DNA of 64,000 nucleotides from CAZPKH01 sp964587165 (GTDB taxonomy: Bacteria > Bacteroidota > Bacteroidia > Bacteroidales > Muribaculaceae). Position 1 is the first letter of the stretch. Each line of letters begins with the position of its first letter. Made by a program: the position numbers and the translations under genes. The stretch is from contig CAZPKH010000007.1 in NCBI GenBank assembly GCA_964587165.1, forward strand, positions 1 through 64,000, given 5' to 3'. The notes beneath the pieces are model-generated. The model saw nothing but the letters and a program-made list of their open reading frames with translations. It ran no database searches and was not told where the DNA came from. Below are positions 42,153-51,180 of this stretch, in pieces.

Positions 42153-43474
42153 TATGGGGTATTTTTGAAGAGATGATTACTCAACAGATTGAGGGTACGG
42201 ATCTTATCCTCTTTCTGCACCAGCAGTGAAATGTTGTAATTTGAGCCGCCGTAACTTATCATACGTATCGGGATATCGGCAAGAGCTTCGACCACGACTG
42301 CCTCGTAGCCGCGATTGTGCCACTCCAGAGCTCCCACTACACATATTATGACCATATCGTGATCCACGCTCACCGTGCCGAGCTTACGGAGCTCGTCAAG
42401 GATCTCGGGGAGTCGACGCTCGTTGTCGATAGTCACCGAAACGCCAACCTCGGAGGTGGCAACCAGATCGGTGGGTGTCTTATATGTCTCAAACACCTCA
42501 AAGACTCGGCTCAGGAAGTTATAGCTCTGGAACATCCGCGAGCTTTTCACCTTAATGGCCGTAATGCCATCCTTGGCGGCTATAGCTTTGATGGCCGCGC
42601 CTTCCTGACGGTTGTTTATCAGGGTGCCGGGCTGTTCGGGCTGAAGCGTGTTAAGCAGCCTCACAGGTATTCCGGCCAGTTTTGCCGGCTGAACACAAGT
42701 GGGGTGAAGTATTTTTGCACCGAAATAAGCCAGCTCGGCAGCTTCGTCGAAGTGCAGCAGACGCACCGGGCGTGTACCCTGAACGTAGCGCGGGTCGTTG
42801 TTGTGCATACCGTCGATGTCGGTCCATATCTCTATCTCGTCGGCATTGATGGCAGCTCCGATAAGTGATGCGGTATAATCAGATCCGCCGCGCTGCAGAT
42901 TGTGCACCTCGCCGTAGGCATTCCGGCAAATGAACCCTTGGGTGATGAAGAGGTCGGCATCGTCGTGTTCGGCAAGAAGGGTGTTTAGAGTCGTGCGCAG
43001 AAACTCACTGTCAGGCTCATCGTTCTTGTCTACACGCATAAATTCGAGTGCCGGAAGGAGCACGGAGTTTACTCCTATCTCCTGCATGTATATGTGCATC
43101 ATGGCTGTCGACATCAGTTCGCCCTGAGCCAGCATCTCCTTTTCGTCGAACATGGTAAAGAGATCCTTGGCCAGCGATCGGATGGCGGCAAACCGCTCTC
43201 CTACTGCTGCCGTGGCAGCCTCGACGGCTTCGGGTGTAGAGTAAAGCTCGGCTATCGTGGCGAGATACTTCTCCTCAAGTTGATTGATCACCTCGTGGGC
43301 GCCTGGGAGGTTCTGTTTGTAGAGATATTCAGAAATCTCGACAAGAGTGTTGGTGGTGCCCGACATTGCCGAAAGAACGACTATGTTGCAGCCGCGTCCG
43401 CTCACCAAGTGTGCTACATTCTTGATGCGCTCGGCCGAGCCGACCGATGTGCCACCAAACTTCAATACCTTCAT
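42152..43474 (-). CDS. lysC: Aspartate kinase
   Basis: A 440-residue enzyme that phosphorylates aspartate, the first step toward lysine, methionine and threonine. KFGGTSVGSAERI at residues 5-17 is the ATP-binding start; GRRGSDYTASLIG appears here as RGGSDYTASLIGA, and WTDIDGMHNNDPRYV is the third signature. Two ACT domains form the C-terminal 150 residues and should provide feedback inhibition. It is a monofunctional form, without a homoserine dehydrogenase fusion. It follows recQ by 30 bases. Confidence 0.95.
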   Translation of the reverse strand: MKVLKFGGTSVGSAERIKNVAHLVSGRGCNIVVLSAMSGTTNTLVEISEYLYKQNLPGAHEVINQLEEKYLATIAELYSTPEAVEAATAAVGERFAAIRSLAKDLFTMFDEKEMLAQGELMSTAMMHIYMQEIGVNSVLLPALEFMRVDKNDEPDSEFLRTTLNTLLAEHDDADLFITQGFICRNAYGEVHNLQRGGSDYTASLIGAAINADEIEIWTDIDGMHNNDPRYVQGTRPVRLLHFDEAAELAYFGAKILHPTCVQPAKLAGIPVRLLNTLQPEQPGTLINNRQEGAAIKAIAAKDGITAIKVKSSRMFQSYNFLSRVFEVFETYKTPTDLVATSEVGVSVTIDNERRLPEILDELRKLGTVSVDHDMVIICVVGALEWHNRGYEAVVVEALADIPIRMISYGGSNYNISLLVQKEDKIRTLNLLSNHLFKNTP

Positions 43475-43504
43475 TTTCTGTTTTAATATGTGTGTCGAAA
43501 CTGG

Positions 43505-45691
43505 TTAGTTGCCAAGATCGCTTAGGAACTTGATGCGTACAAGGCGAACTTCGTCTTCGGTGTAATCCGGGCCGAGTTCTTCGAGAGCCTCCGAGATAGA
43601 GTCGCTGCGGCTTTCACGGAAATAGTCGAATATGTCGAGATAATGATCTTCGTCCATCACATCGTCAAGGAAGTAGGTGATGTTGATCTTCGTACCGGAG
43701 TAGACGATTGATTCGATCTCGTCGAGCATCTCGCCGAACTCGATACCTTTCGATTCGGCAAGCTCGTCGAGAGGTATCTTTCGGTCTATACCTTGGATTA
43801 TGGAGATCTTGAGTTTGCTCTTGTTGGCCACAGACCGCACGCGCATATCGGCGGGACGTTCGATGTCGTTTTCGTCCACATACCTTTTTATCACATCGAC
43901 AAACTCCTGTCCGTATCGCCGGGCCTTTCCGCTTCCGACGCCGGGGATATTCGTCAGCTCCTCGATGTTTACCGGGTAGAACATGGTCATCGCTTCAAGC
44001 GACGGATCCTGGAATATCACATACGGAGGCAATTCGTGCCGTTTGGCCACTTTCTTGCGCAGATCCTTGAGTATAGAGTATAGCTCAGGATCGGCCGACG
44101 AAGCGCCCGCCGACTTGGTTGCTTCAGCATCCTCATCATTGAAGTCGTTATCCTCCACCACTTTGAAAGATTCAGGCGCATCCAGAAATTTGCGTCCTTT
44201 TTCAGTCACTTTAAGCAGACCGTAATTTTCGATCTCACGTGCCAGATACCCGGCGATGATAGCCTGCCGTATAACGGCGTTAAGGTGGCGGGGATCAGCG
44301 TTGGGCGTACAGCCGAACACTTCGTACTCATCGTGGCCGTAGGAGCGGATGTCGTTGGTCTTACGGCCAAGCATCACATCGACCACATAGTCGGTCTTGA
44401 ATTTTTCTTTTAAAGCGATGATTGTCTCGATCGCTGCACATAGGTCATCTTTAGCTTCCACTTTTTTCTTAGGATTTAGGCAGTTGTCGCAGCTGCCACA
44501 ATTTTCTTCGCTGTATGCCTCGCCGAAATAATGCAGCAGAGAGCGTCGGCGGCATATGCTGGATTCGGCATACGAAGCGGTTTCGAGTAATAGTTGTTTT
44601 CCGATTTCCTGCTCGGCAATAGGTTTGCCTTGCATGAATTTCTCCATCTTCTGGAGATCTTTATAAGCATAGAAGGTGATACACCGCCCCTCGCCGCCAT
44701 CACGGCCGGCACGACCGGTCTCCTGATAGTATCCTTCGAGAGATTTCGGCATATCGTAATGAATCACAAATCTCACATCCGGCTTGTCGATGCCCATGCC
44801 GAAAGCTATGGTAGCGACAATGACGTCGACCTCCTCATGCAGGAAAGCATCCTGATTGGCCGAACGGGTGGCCGAATCCATGCCTGCATGATATGGCAAC
44901 GCCTTGATCTCGTTGACTTTGAGCATTTCGGCAAGATCTTCCACTTTTTTTCGCGAAAGACAATATATTATGCCCGACTTGCCCGGATTATTTTTAATAT
45001 AGCGGCATATATCCTTGTCGATGGATGCCGTCTTGGGACGCACCTCGTAGTAGAGGTTCGCGCGGTTGAACGACGACTTGAATACCCGGGCATCCATCAT
45101 GGCGAGGTTCTTCTGGATGTCGTGCTGCACCTTGGGAGTAGCGGTAGCCGTGAGGGCGATTACCGGGCGTGATCCTATCTCATTTATAATCGGACGGATA
45201 CGGCGATATTCCGGGCGGAAATCGTGTCCCCACTCCGAGATACAGTGTGCCTCGTCGATAGCGTAGAACGATATTTTTACGCTTTTCAGAAACTCTATAT
45301 TCTCCTCCTTTGTCAGCGACTCGGGAGCTACATAGAGCATCTTGGTGCGCGCGGCCGCTACATCTTCTTTCACAGTCTCGATAGCCGACCGGCTCAGCGA
45401 TGAGTTTAGGAAATGGGCTACCGAATCTGTCTCACTGACATTGCGCATGGCATCAACCTGATTCTTCATCAGGGCAATCAGCGGCGAGATGATAATGGCG
45501 GTACCCTCCATCATCAGTGCCGGAAGCTGATAGCACAACGACTTGCCACCGCCCGTAGGCATGAGCACAAATGTGTCATGCTCACTTAGCAGGCTGAGAA
45601 TTATATCGGCTTGATTGCCTTTGAAAGTATCAAAACCGAAATAATGTTTCAGAGCATCCGTAAGCTGAGGCTGTGTGTAGGTCATTTCCAT
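43505..45691 (-). CDS. recQ: ATP-dependent DNA helicase RecQ
   Basis: A 728-residue superfamily 2 helicase that unwinds DNA 3'-5' in recombination and fork repair. Motif I is LMPTGGGKSLCYQLPA, motif II DEAHCISEWGHDFRPEY, motif VI YYQETGRAGRDGG. The RQC zinc site follows (CRRRSLLHYFG and CGSCDNC), then a winged helix, and an HRDC domain near residues 510-590 (NIEELTNIPGVGSGKARRYG). A C-terminal extension of about 130 residues is unusual compared with E. coli RecQ (609 residues) but is typical of Bacteroidales RecQ. It heads the recQ-lysC-prenyl synthase-tatD unit. Confidence 0.96.
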   Translation of the reverse strand: MEMTYTQPQLTDALKHYFGFDTFKGNQADIILSLLSEHDTFVLMPTGGGKSLCYQLPALMMEGTAIIISPLIALMKNQVDAMRNVSETDSVAHFLNSSLSRSAIETVKEDVAAARTKMLYVAPESLTKEENIEFLKSVKISFYAIDEAHCISEWGHDFRPEYRRIRPIINEIGSRPVIALTATATPKVQHDIQKNLAMMDARVFKSSFNRANLYYEVRPKTASIDKDICRYIKNNPGKSGIIYCLSRKKVEDLAEMLKVNEIKALPYHAGMDSATRSANQDAFLHEEVDVIVATIAFGMGIDKPDVRFVIHYDMPKSLEGYYQETGRAGRDGGEGRCITFYAYKDLQKMEKFMQGKPIAEQEIGKQLLLETASYAESSICRRRSLLHYFGEAYSEENCGSCDNCLNPKKKVEAKDDLCAAIETIIALKEKFKTDYVVDVMLGRKTNDIRSYGHDEYEVFGCTPNADPRHLNAVIRQAIIAGYLAREIENYGLLKVTEKGRKFLDAPESFKVVEDNDFNDEDAEATKSAGASSADPELYSILKDLRKKVAKRHELPPYVIFQDPSLEAMTMFYPVNIEELTNIPGVGSGKARRYGQEFVDVIKRYVDENDIERPADMRVRSVANKSKLKISIIQGIDRKIPLDELAESKGIEFGEMLDEIESIVYSGTKINITYFLDDVMDEDHYLDIFDYFRESRSDSISEALEELGPDYTEDEVRLVRIKFLSDLGN

Positions 45692-45819
45692 GGCAAGGTG
45701 AGGGAGAATGTGAATGTTTTATTATTTATGATATAATATCCTGATTGTTAATATACTTTTGTTCAAATCGGCGACAGCTGGCGCGAAAATCGGACAAGCA
45801 GCCTGTCGCTTCGGGGTTA

Positions 45820-45850
45820 CAAAAATACCAATAAATTTTTATCTCTCAAA
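45820..45850 (-). promoter_or_regulatory. Promoter of the recQ operon
   Basis: On the minus strand TTTG (45850-45847), 19 bases, then TATTTTTG (45827-45820). The leader before ATG 45691 is about 125 bases and shows no ORF. Confidence 0.75.
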
Positions 45851-45903
45851 AATTACATGCCGTTTTTGAACGGATTTTGGAGATTTATCAGCAGATATGT
45901 ATA

Positions 45904-45955
45904 CACACCGACCGGGAAGACAGCTTGATTGTGCTGTCCACCCGGCCGGTATGTG
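45904..45955 (-). terminator. Hairpin after the thioredoxin-like gene
   Basis: ACCG-A-CCGGG-AA-GACAGC (45907-45924) pairs with GCTGTC-CA-CCCGG-C-CGGT (45933-45950), a long stem with two small internal mismatches, extended by CACA/TGTG. It starts 12 bases after the stop on the minus strand. Confidence 0.6.
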
Positions 45956-45966
45956 ATATTATTGCG

Positions 45967-46263
45967 TTAGAGAGCAGTAGTGATCATCTCTTCGAGCTGG
46001 GCCGATGTCTTGCGACCGCTCTCGCGCATAAGCTCCTGACCCTCTTTGTAAAGGATATATGTAGGATACTCCTCAAGTTTGTAGCGTACTTTGTACTCTC
46101 CGTTATATGAAGCATCTACGCGGGCTATGTTCACGCGGTCGGCATATTTTGATTTCAATCCCTCAAGCAGATATTTCACCTCAACGGCATCCTGATTACC
46201 GGCATGCTGGAATACTACCAAAGTAGGTATCTTTTCTTTGATTTTCACTTCAAAACTTTTCAT
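45967..46263 (-). CDS. Thioredoxin-fold protein lacking the CXXC active site
   Basis: A 98-residue cytosolic protein with the thioredoxin fold: an early beta strand LVVFQHAGNQDAVEV where WCGPC is normally found, a middle strand NIARVDASYNG, and the cis-proline region EEYPTYILYKEGQEL. Both redox cysteines are missing; there is no cysteine in the protein at all. It therefore cannot act as a normal disulfide reductase and may work as a chaperone or binding module, as suggested for some YbbN-like proteins. Gene is divergent from prfA and separate from recQ, with a hairpin after it. Confidence 0.8.
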   Translation of the reverse strand: MKSFEVKIKEKIPTLVVFQHAGNQDAVEVKYLLEGLKSKYADRVNIARVDASYNGEYKVRYKLEEYPTYILYKEGQELMRESGRKTSAQLEEMITTAL

Positions 46264-46333
46264 AATGAGATACGGTTATAATGTTTTATTGTATAACATT
46301 GAATCAGCAGTATTTGTTTTGGAGGATTTTTAC

Positions 46334-46341
46334 TAAATTTG
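46334..46341 (+). promoter_or_regulatory. Promoter -7 element of prfA
   Basis: TAAATTTG, an exact match, 19 bases before ATG 46361, so the leader is only about 13 bases. A TTTG at 46313-46316 lies 17 bases upstream, slightly closer than usual. Confidence 0.6.
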
Positions 46342-46360
46342 CACCCAAACTCACAGACCT

Positions 46361-47470
46361 ATGGCCGACAATACACTTCTCCAACGCCTTGACGGAATAG
46401 AAAGCCGCTTTGCCGAGATAGCCACGCTTATCACCGACCCGGCAGTGATAGCCGACATGAAGCGGTATGTCCGTCTGACAAAGGAATACAAGGATCTTGA
46501 GAAGCTTGTCGAAGCAACGCGCCGGTACCGTAATATGCTCGGCAATATTGAAGAGGCTAAAGCCCTTTTAGCAGCCGAGACCGACCCCGATATGCGTGCA
46601 ATGGCACGTGAGGAGCTTGATGAGGCTTCGGCAGCTCTGCCTTCTGTCGAGGAGGAGATCAAGTTGCTGCTTATACCTGAAGATCCCGAGGACAGCAAAA
46701 ACGCCATAATCGAGATACGAGGAGGCACCGGAGGCGATGAAGCGGCTATATTTGCGGGCGATCTTTTCAAGATGTACTCTAAATATTGCGAAAGCCGAGG
46801 GTGGCAGACAGCCGTGACCAGCTTCAGCGAAGGAGCGGCCGGCGGCTATAAGGAGATCGTGATGGCCGTAACGGGCGAAGGTGTGTACGGCACTCTCAAA
46901 TATGAAAGCGGCGTGCACCGCGTGCAGCGAGTGCCCGCTACCGAGACTCAAGGCAGGGTGCATACATCGGCTGCCACAGTGGCGGTTCTTCCCGAGGCCG
47001 AGGCATTCGACGTGGAGATCAACGAGGGTGAGATCAAATGGGACACCTTCCGGTCCGGTGGCGCCGGCGGACAGAACGTCAACAAAGTCGAGTCGGGCGT
47101 ACGCCTGCGCTATATGTGGCGTAATCCCAACACCGGACAGACAGAGGAGATACTCATCGAGTGTACCGAGACACGCGACCAGCCCAAGAACAAGGAGCGG
47201 GCACTGAGCCGTCTGCGCACATTCATATACGACAAGGAGCACCAGAAGTATCTCGACGACATAGCTTCACGACGCAAAACAATGGTCTCGACCGGCGACC
47301 GCTCAGCCAAGATACGCACCTACAACTACCCCCAGGGGCGCATTACCGACCATCGTATCAACTATACAATATATAATCTTCAGGCATTTGTCGACGGTGA
47401 CATACAGGATGTGATCGATCATCTTATAATAGCCGAGAACGCTGAGAAACTGAAAGAGACAGAACTTTAA
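46361..47470 (+). CDS. prfA: Peptide chain release factor 1
   Basis: A 369-residue class I release factor that reads UAA and UAG and triggers peptide release. The tRNA-mimic recognition motif is PAT (in VPATETQGRVHTS), matching the PxT motif of RF1, and the catalytic GGQ is in SGGAGGQNVNKVES at about residues 230-243. Acidic N-terminal helical domain is present. Full length. It is followed by pyrF after 27 bases. Confidence 0.97.
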   Translation: MADNTLLQRLDGIESRFAEIATLITDPAVIADMKRYVRLTKEYKDLEKLVEATRRYRNMLGNIEEAKALLAAETDPDMRAMAREELDEASAALPSVEEEIKLLLIPEDPEDSKNAIIEIRGGTGGDEAAIFAGDLFKMYSKYCESRGWQTAVTSFSEGAAGGYKEIVMAVTGEGVYGTLKYESGVHRVQRVPATETQGRVHTSAATVAVLPEAEAFDVEINEGEIKWDTFRSGGAGGQNVNKVESGVRLRYMWRNPNTGQTEEILIECTETRDQPKNKERALSRLRTFIYDKEHQKYLDDIASRRKTMVSTGDRSAKIRTYNYPQGRITDHRINYTIYNLQAFVDGDIQDVIDHLIIAENAEKLKETEL

Positions 47471-47497
47471 CACGACACATTTCGCTTCGCTTACGAT

Positions 47498-48316
47498 ATG
47501 ACAAGAGAAGAACTGATCAAAAATATTTACGACAAAGGCTCATTCCTGTGCGTGGGTCTCGATACCGACCGCGCCAAGATTCCGGCACATCTGCGCGAGA
47601 TACCCGCAGGAGTAGTGGAGTTCAACAGATCGATCATCGACGCTACTGCTCCGTATGCCGTAGCATTCAAGCCTAATACGGCTTTCTACGAATGTCGCGG
47701 TCCCGAGGGGTGGCGCGATCTTGAGATGACTATCAGCTATATCAAGGACAACTACCCCGACATTCTCGTGATAGCTGATGCCAAACGCGGTGATATAGGC
47801 AATACCTCACGCATGTATGCACAGGCTTTCTTCGACCGGATGGGCGCCGATGCGCTCACCGTAGCACCCTATATGGGCCACGACAGTGTGTCGCCCTTCT
47901 TAGGACACCACGGCAAATGGGTTGTGCTTCTTGATCTCACATCCAATCCCGGCTCATCTGATTTTCAGCAGACACAAGATGCTGACGGCACGCGGCTGTT
48001 TGAACGTGTGCTCACATGCTCGCAGCAATGGGGATCGGCCGACGAGATGATGTATGTGGTGGGCGCAACCCGCGGTCGTCTTTTTGAGGATGTGCGTCGT
48101 CTAGCCCCCCGCCACTTCTTGCTCGTGCCCGGTGTGGGTGCCCAAGGAGGCTCACTCGAAGAGGTGGCACAGTATGGCATGATACCGGGCGAATGCGGCC
48201 TTCTGGTAAACTCTTCGCGCGGTATAATATACGCTTCGTCGGATACCGACTTCGCCGAAGCCGCCGCTGCCGAGGCGCGCAAGCTGCGCGATAAGATGGC
48301 GGAGCTGCTCAAATAA
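47498..48316 (+). CDS. pyrF: Orotidine 5'-phosphate decarboxylase (long form)
   Basis: A 272-residue TIM-barrel enzyme that makes UMP. The catalytic block is LVIADAKRGDIGNTS, carrying the Lys and Asp residues of the DAKRxDI signature; CVGLDTDRAKIP is the N-terminal substrate site, and VPGVGAQGGSLEE the phosphate-binding loop. The length and sequence style fit the type 2 (long) subfamily. It lies between prfA and pgk on the plus strand. Confidence 0.96.
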   Translation: MTREELIKNIYDKGSFLCVGLDTDRAKIPAHLREIPAGVVEFNRSIIDATAPYAVAFKPNTAFYECRGPEGWRDLEMTISYIKDNYPDILVIADAKRGDIGNTSRMYAQAFFDRMGADALTVAPYMGHDSVSPFLGHHGKWVVLLDLTSNPGSSDFQQTQDADGTRLFERVLTCSQQWGSADEMMYVVGATRGRLFEDVRRLAPRHFLLVPGVGAQGGSLEEVAQYGMIPGECGLLVNSSRGIIYASSDTDFAEAAAAEARKLRDKMAELLK

Positions 48317-48351
48317 TGAAACTATGATGATATAAAGTTAATTATACTACA

Positions 48352-49599
48352 ATGACAATCGACGATTACAAATTTGCCGGCAAAAAGGCAATCGTGCGCG
48401 TTGACTTCAACGTGCCCCTCGACGAGAATGGCAACATCACCGACGACACCCGCATCCGCGGCGCTCTCCCCACTCTCAAAAAGATACTTGATGAGGGCGG
48501 CGCCCTTATCATCATGAGCCACATGGGCAAGCCCAAAGGTCGCTTCAACGAGAAGATGTCGCTCAAACAGATCAAAGACGTGGTGGCACGTCATCTCGGC
48601 CGCGAAGTGAAATTTGCTCCCGATGCTGCCGCTGCCGACGAGCTCGCTGCCAATCTGCAGCCCGGCGAGGTCCTTCTGCTCGAAAACCTCCGCTTCCACC
48701 CCGAGGAAGAAGGCAAACCGGTAGGTATCGACAAGGCCGATCCCGCATACGACCAGGCCAAGAAAGATATGAAAGCTGCCCAGAAAGAGTTTGCAAAGAA
48801 ACTGGCAAGCTATGCTGATGTATACGTCAACGATGCCTTCGGCACAGCACACCGCGCTCATGCCTCAACAGCCGTGATAGCCGACTACTTCGACGCTCAG
48901 GACAAGATGCTCGGCTACCTGATGGAGAAAGAGGTAAAAGCCGTGGACAATATACTCAGCGATATCAAGCGTCCGTTCACCGCTATCATGGGAGGCTCGA
49001 AAGTTTCGACCAAGATCGGTATTATCGAAAACCTTATGGATAAGGTCGACAACCTGATACTCTGCGGCGGTATGACCTACACATTTGCAAAAGCAATGGG
49101 CGGCAACGTCGGCAACTCGATCTGCGAGAACGACAAGCTCGATCTGGCTCTCTCGATCATGGAGAAAGCCAAAGCCAAAGGCGTGAACCTCGTGCTCGGC
49201 ACCGACTGCGTGGCTGCCGACTCGTTCAGCAACGATGCCAAGACTCAGATCTGCCCGGTAAATGCTATACCCGACGGTTGGGAAGGACTCGATGCCGGTC
49301 CCGAGAGCCAGAAGGCTTTTGCCGCTGTGATCGAACCTGCCAAGACAATACTCTGGAACGGCCCTGCAGGCGTGTTTGAGTTCGACAACTTCACTGCCGG
49401 CTCGCGTGCTATCGCCGACGCTATCGTTAAAGCTACCGACAACGGTGCTTTCTCGCTCGTGGGCGGTGGCGACTCTGTGGCTTGCGTAAACAAATTCGGC
49501 GTGGCCGACTCCGTAAGCTATGTATCAACCGGTGGCGGCGCACTCCTCGAAGCTATCGAGGGCAAAGAGCTCCCCGGTGTTGCAGCCGTAAAGAAATAA
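48352..49599 (+). CDS. pgk: Phosphoglycerate kinase
   Basis: A 415-residue glycolytic enzyme that makes ATP from 1,3-bisphosphoglycerate. The N-terminal signature is VRVDFNVPLDENGNI, with substrate-binding Arg and His in SHMGKPKGRF and LRFHPEEEG; the C-terminal nucleotide domain has GGSKVSTKIGIIENL, LWNGPAGVFE and VGGGDSVACVNKFG. Full length. A strong terminator follows at once. Confidence 0.98.
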   Translation: MTIDDYKFAGKKAIVRVDFNVPLDENGNITDDTRIRGALPTLKKILDEGGALIIMSHMGKPKGRFNEKMSLKQIKDVVARHLGREVKFAPDAAAADELAANLQPGEVLLLENLRFHPEEEGKPVGIDKADPAYDQAKKDMKAAQKEFAKKLASYADVYVNDAFGTAHRAHASTAVIADYFDAQDKMLGYLMEKEVKAVDNILSDIKRPFTAIMGGSKVSTKIGIIENLMDKVDNLILCGGMTYTFAKAMGGNVGNSICENDKLDLALSIMEKAKAKGVNLVLGTDCVAADSFSNDAKTQICPVNAIPDGWEGLDAGPESQKAFAAVIEPAKTILWNGPAGVFEFDNFTAGSRAIADAIVKATDNGAFSLVGGGDSVACVNKFGVADSVSYVSTGGGALLEAIEGKELPGVAAVKK

Positions 49600-49615
49600 T
49601 ATAATACCCTATTTT

Positions 49616-49643
49616 GTAGCAGACTCCTTGCGGGGTCTGCTAC
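49616..49643 (+). terminator. Intrinsic terminator after pgk
   Basis: GTAGCAGACTCC (49616-49627), loop TTGC, GGGGTCTGCTAC (49632-49643), with one T-G wobble in 12 pairs, followed by ATACTTTTTATT. It separates pgk from the GT-C-like gene, which starts 32 bases later without a recognisable promoter. Confidence 0.85.
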
Positions 49644-49674
49644 ATACTTTTTATTAGAGCCTGTCTCACAAGAA

Positions 49675-51180
49675 ATGAGCGTTTCCGAGCGTCGTACACT
49701 CCTGCGCATAGCCGTGCTTACGGTTATTGCATTTGTGTATATGCTCTGGTTCGCGCGCTTCTCGTCGCCTCTCACGGGCAATACGGGTGTCGACTACGAC
49801 TTCTTCCGACAAGGAGGCGAATTCATGCGCCGGGGACTGATGTACTCCGGCTACTTTGATAACAAAGGCCCGGCTCTCTATGCTATAAACGCCCTCGGAC
49901 TGTGCATTTCCGACAGCAAGTGGGGCATATTCATCCTCGAAGTAATATCTCTGGCCTGTGTTCTGAATCTGCTATGGGCTACAGGTCGGCGCATTGCTCC
50001 CGGCCGGCGGTCGTATACACTGTTCGGTCTTACCGTAATGCTGTTGATCTATATCAGTACGATATGCGGAGGCGATTCTGTCGAGTCGTGGTCGCTCCTG
50101 CCCTCCTCTCTGGCCTTGTGGATATATTTCCGGCGAATGCACGGTAGCCGATATGTACCGACTGCTTCAAGCACGGCGTTGATCGGTGCTTGCTTCGGAA
50201 TGATCCTGATGCTCAGGGCTAACGATGCGGTGATCGTGGCTGCAGTAGCGCTTGCCGCAGCCTGTTCGCTCATTGCACGACGTCAGTACCGGCTCCTCGG
50301 TGTTGAGGTTGCAATATTTCTTGCAGCTGCATGTGCTGTAGTCGGAGCTTTCTGTCTATACTTCGCGGCATCGGGTAGTCTGGACCGGATGATAGACTCG
50401 GTGTTTAGCTTTGCATACAAATATTGGGATTCCACCTCATCCTGGTCAAAAAGACGTATTGCCGACAACTGCGCTCGCATGATCGGATGCTTCATACTCC
50501 CTGCAGTGGCCTATCGCCGGGATAAGGTACGGGGCTCTCTCCCATCCACCTTTGCGTTTGCACTGGTTTCTTCGGTTCTTGTGATATTGTCGCTTTTTCG
50601 ACTTATCACCCTTACACACTATTATACCACGACCCTTCCGTTAATATTCCTGCTTTTCACCCTTTCGGCCGCGACTCTACGCCGGTATCTGTGCATACTT
50701 ATCACTATCATAGTGCTCCTGCCGTGGGCATTATGGCAACGTGCCGATTTCACAGACTCGATCGAACGCCCGTGGCGCATGGCCACCGACAGAGAATATC
50801 TTGATTCAGTAATGCATTATGACAACCGTATCCGCGCACGCGTACTTCAAATGGTGCCCGAGCACGACCGCGACAGCATATATCAACTTGAAGTACCGCT
50901 GAAACATACCGGTATCGTTTACCACTCGGGGCATCTCCCTGTAGGCAAAGTGGTAGCCGGGCAGCGACGTGCCACACAGATCGGGGCCGACTCGCTGAGC
51001 AGATATGTGATGCGTGAGTTTGATAATGCAAATCCGAGATGGATCGTCGCCGGGGAGCCCATCGGCAGTACGCTGCTCGCTGAACGCAGCCGCCGGTACA
51101 TATTGGTTGATTCGCTCCGAGCACCGGCGCGTTTCTACGGCACAATGAATTTTTATATTTACAAACGCTCTGACCTCTGA
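49675..51180 (+). CDS. GT-C type integral membrane protein (GT39-like)
   Basis: A 501-residue protein with about 10 membrane helices in residues 1-370 and a soluble periplasmic C-terminal part of about 130 residues. The first periplasmic loop contains GVDYDFFRQGGEFMRRG and GYFDNKGPALYAINALG; acidic residues here and the FDNKGP motif are typical of the GT39/PMT-like polyprenyl-phosphate-sugar-using transferases of Bacteroidales. It may glycosylate a lipid or protein in the periplasm. The substrate cannot be deduced. Its stop overlaps the next start (TGATG), so it is coupled to a lipoprotein gene. Confidence 0.7.
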   Translation: MSVSERRTLLRIAVLTVIAFVYMLWFARFSSPLTGNTGVDYDFFRQGGEFMRRGLMYSGYFDNKGPALYAINALGLCISDSKWGIFILEVISLACVLNLLWATGRRIAPGRRSYTLFGLTVMLLIYISTICGGDSVESWSLLPSSLALWIYFRRMHGSRYVPTASSTALIGACFGMILMLRANDAVIVAAVALAAACSLIARRQYRLLGVEVAIFLAAACAVVGAFCLYFAASGSLDRMIDSVFSFAYKYWDSTSSWSKRRIADNCARMIGCFILPAVAYRRDKVRGSLPSTFAFALVSSVLVILSLFRLITLTHYYTTTLPLIFLLFTLSAATLRRYLCILITIIVLLPWALWQRADFTDSIERPWRMATDREYLDSVMHYDNRIRARVLQMVPEHDRDSIYQLEVPLKHTGIVYHSGHLPVGKVVAGQRRATQIGADSLSRYVMREFDNANPRWIVAGEPIGSTLLAERSRRYILVDSLRAPARFYGTMNFYIYKRSDL

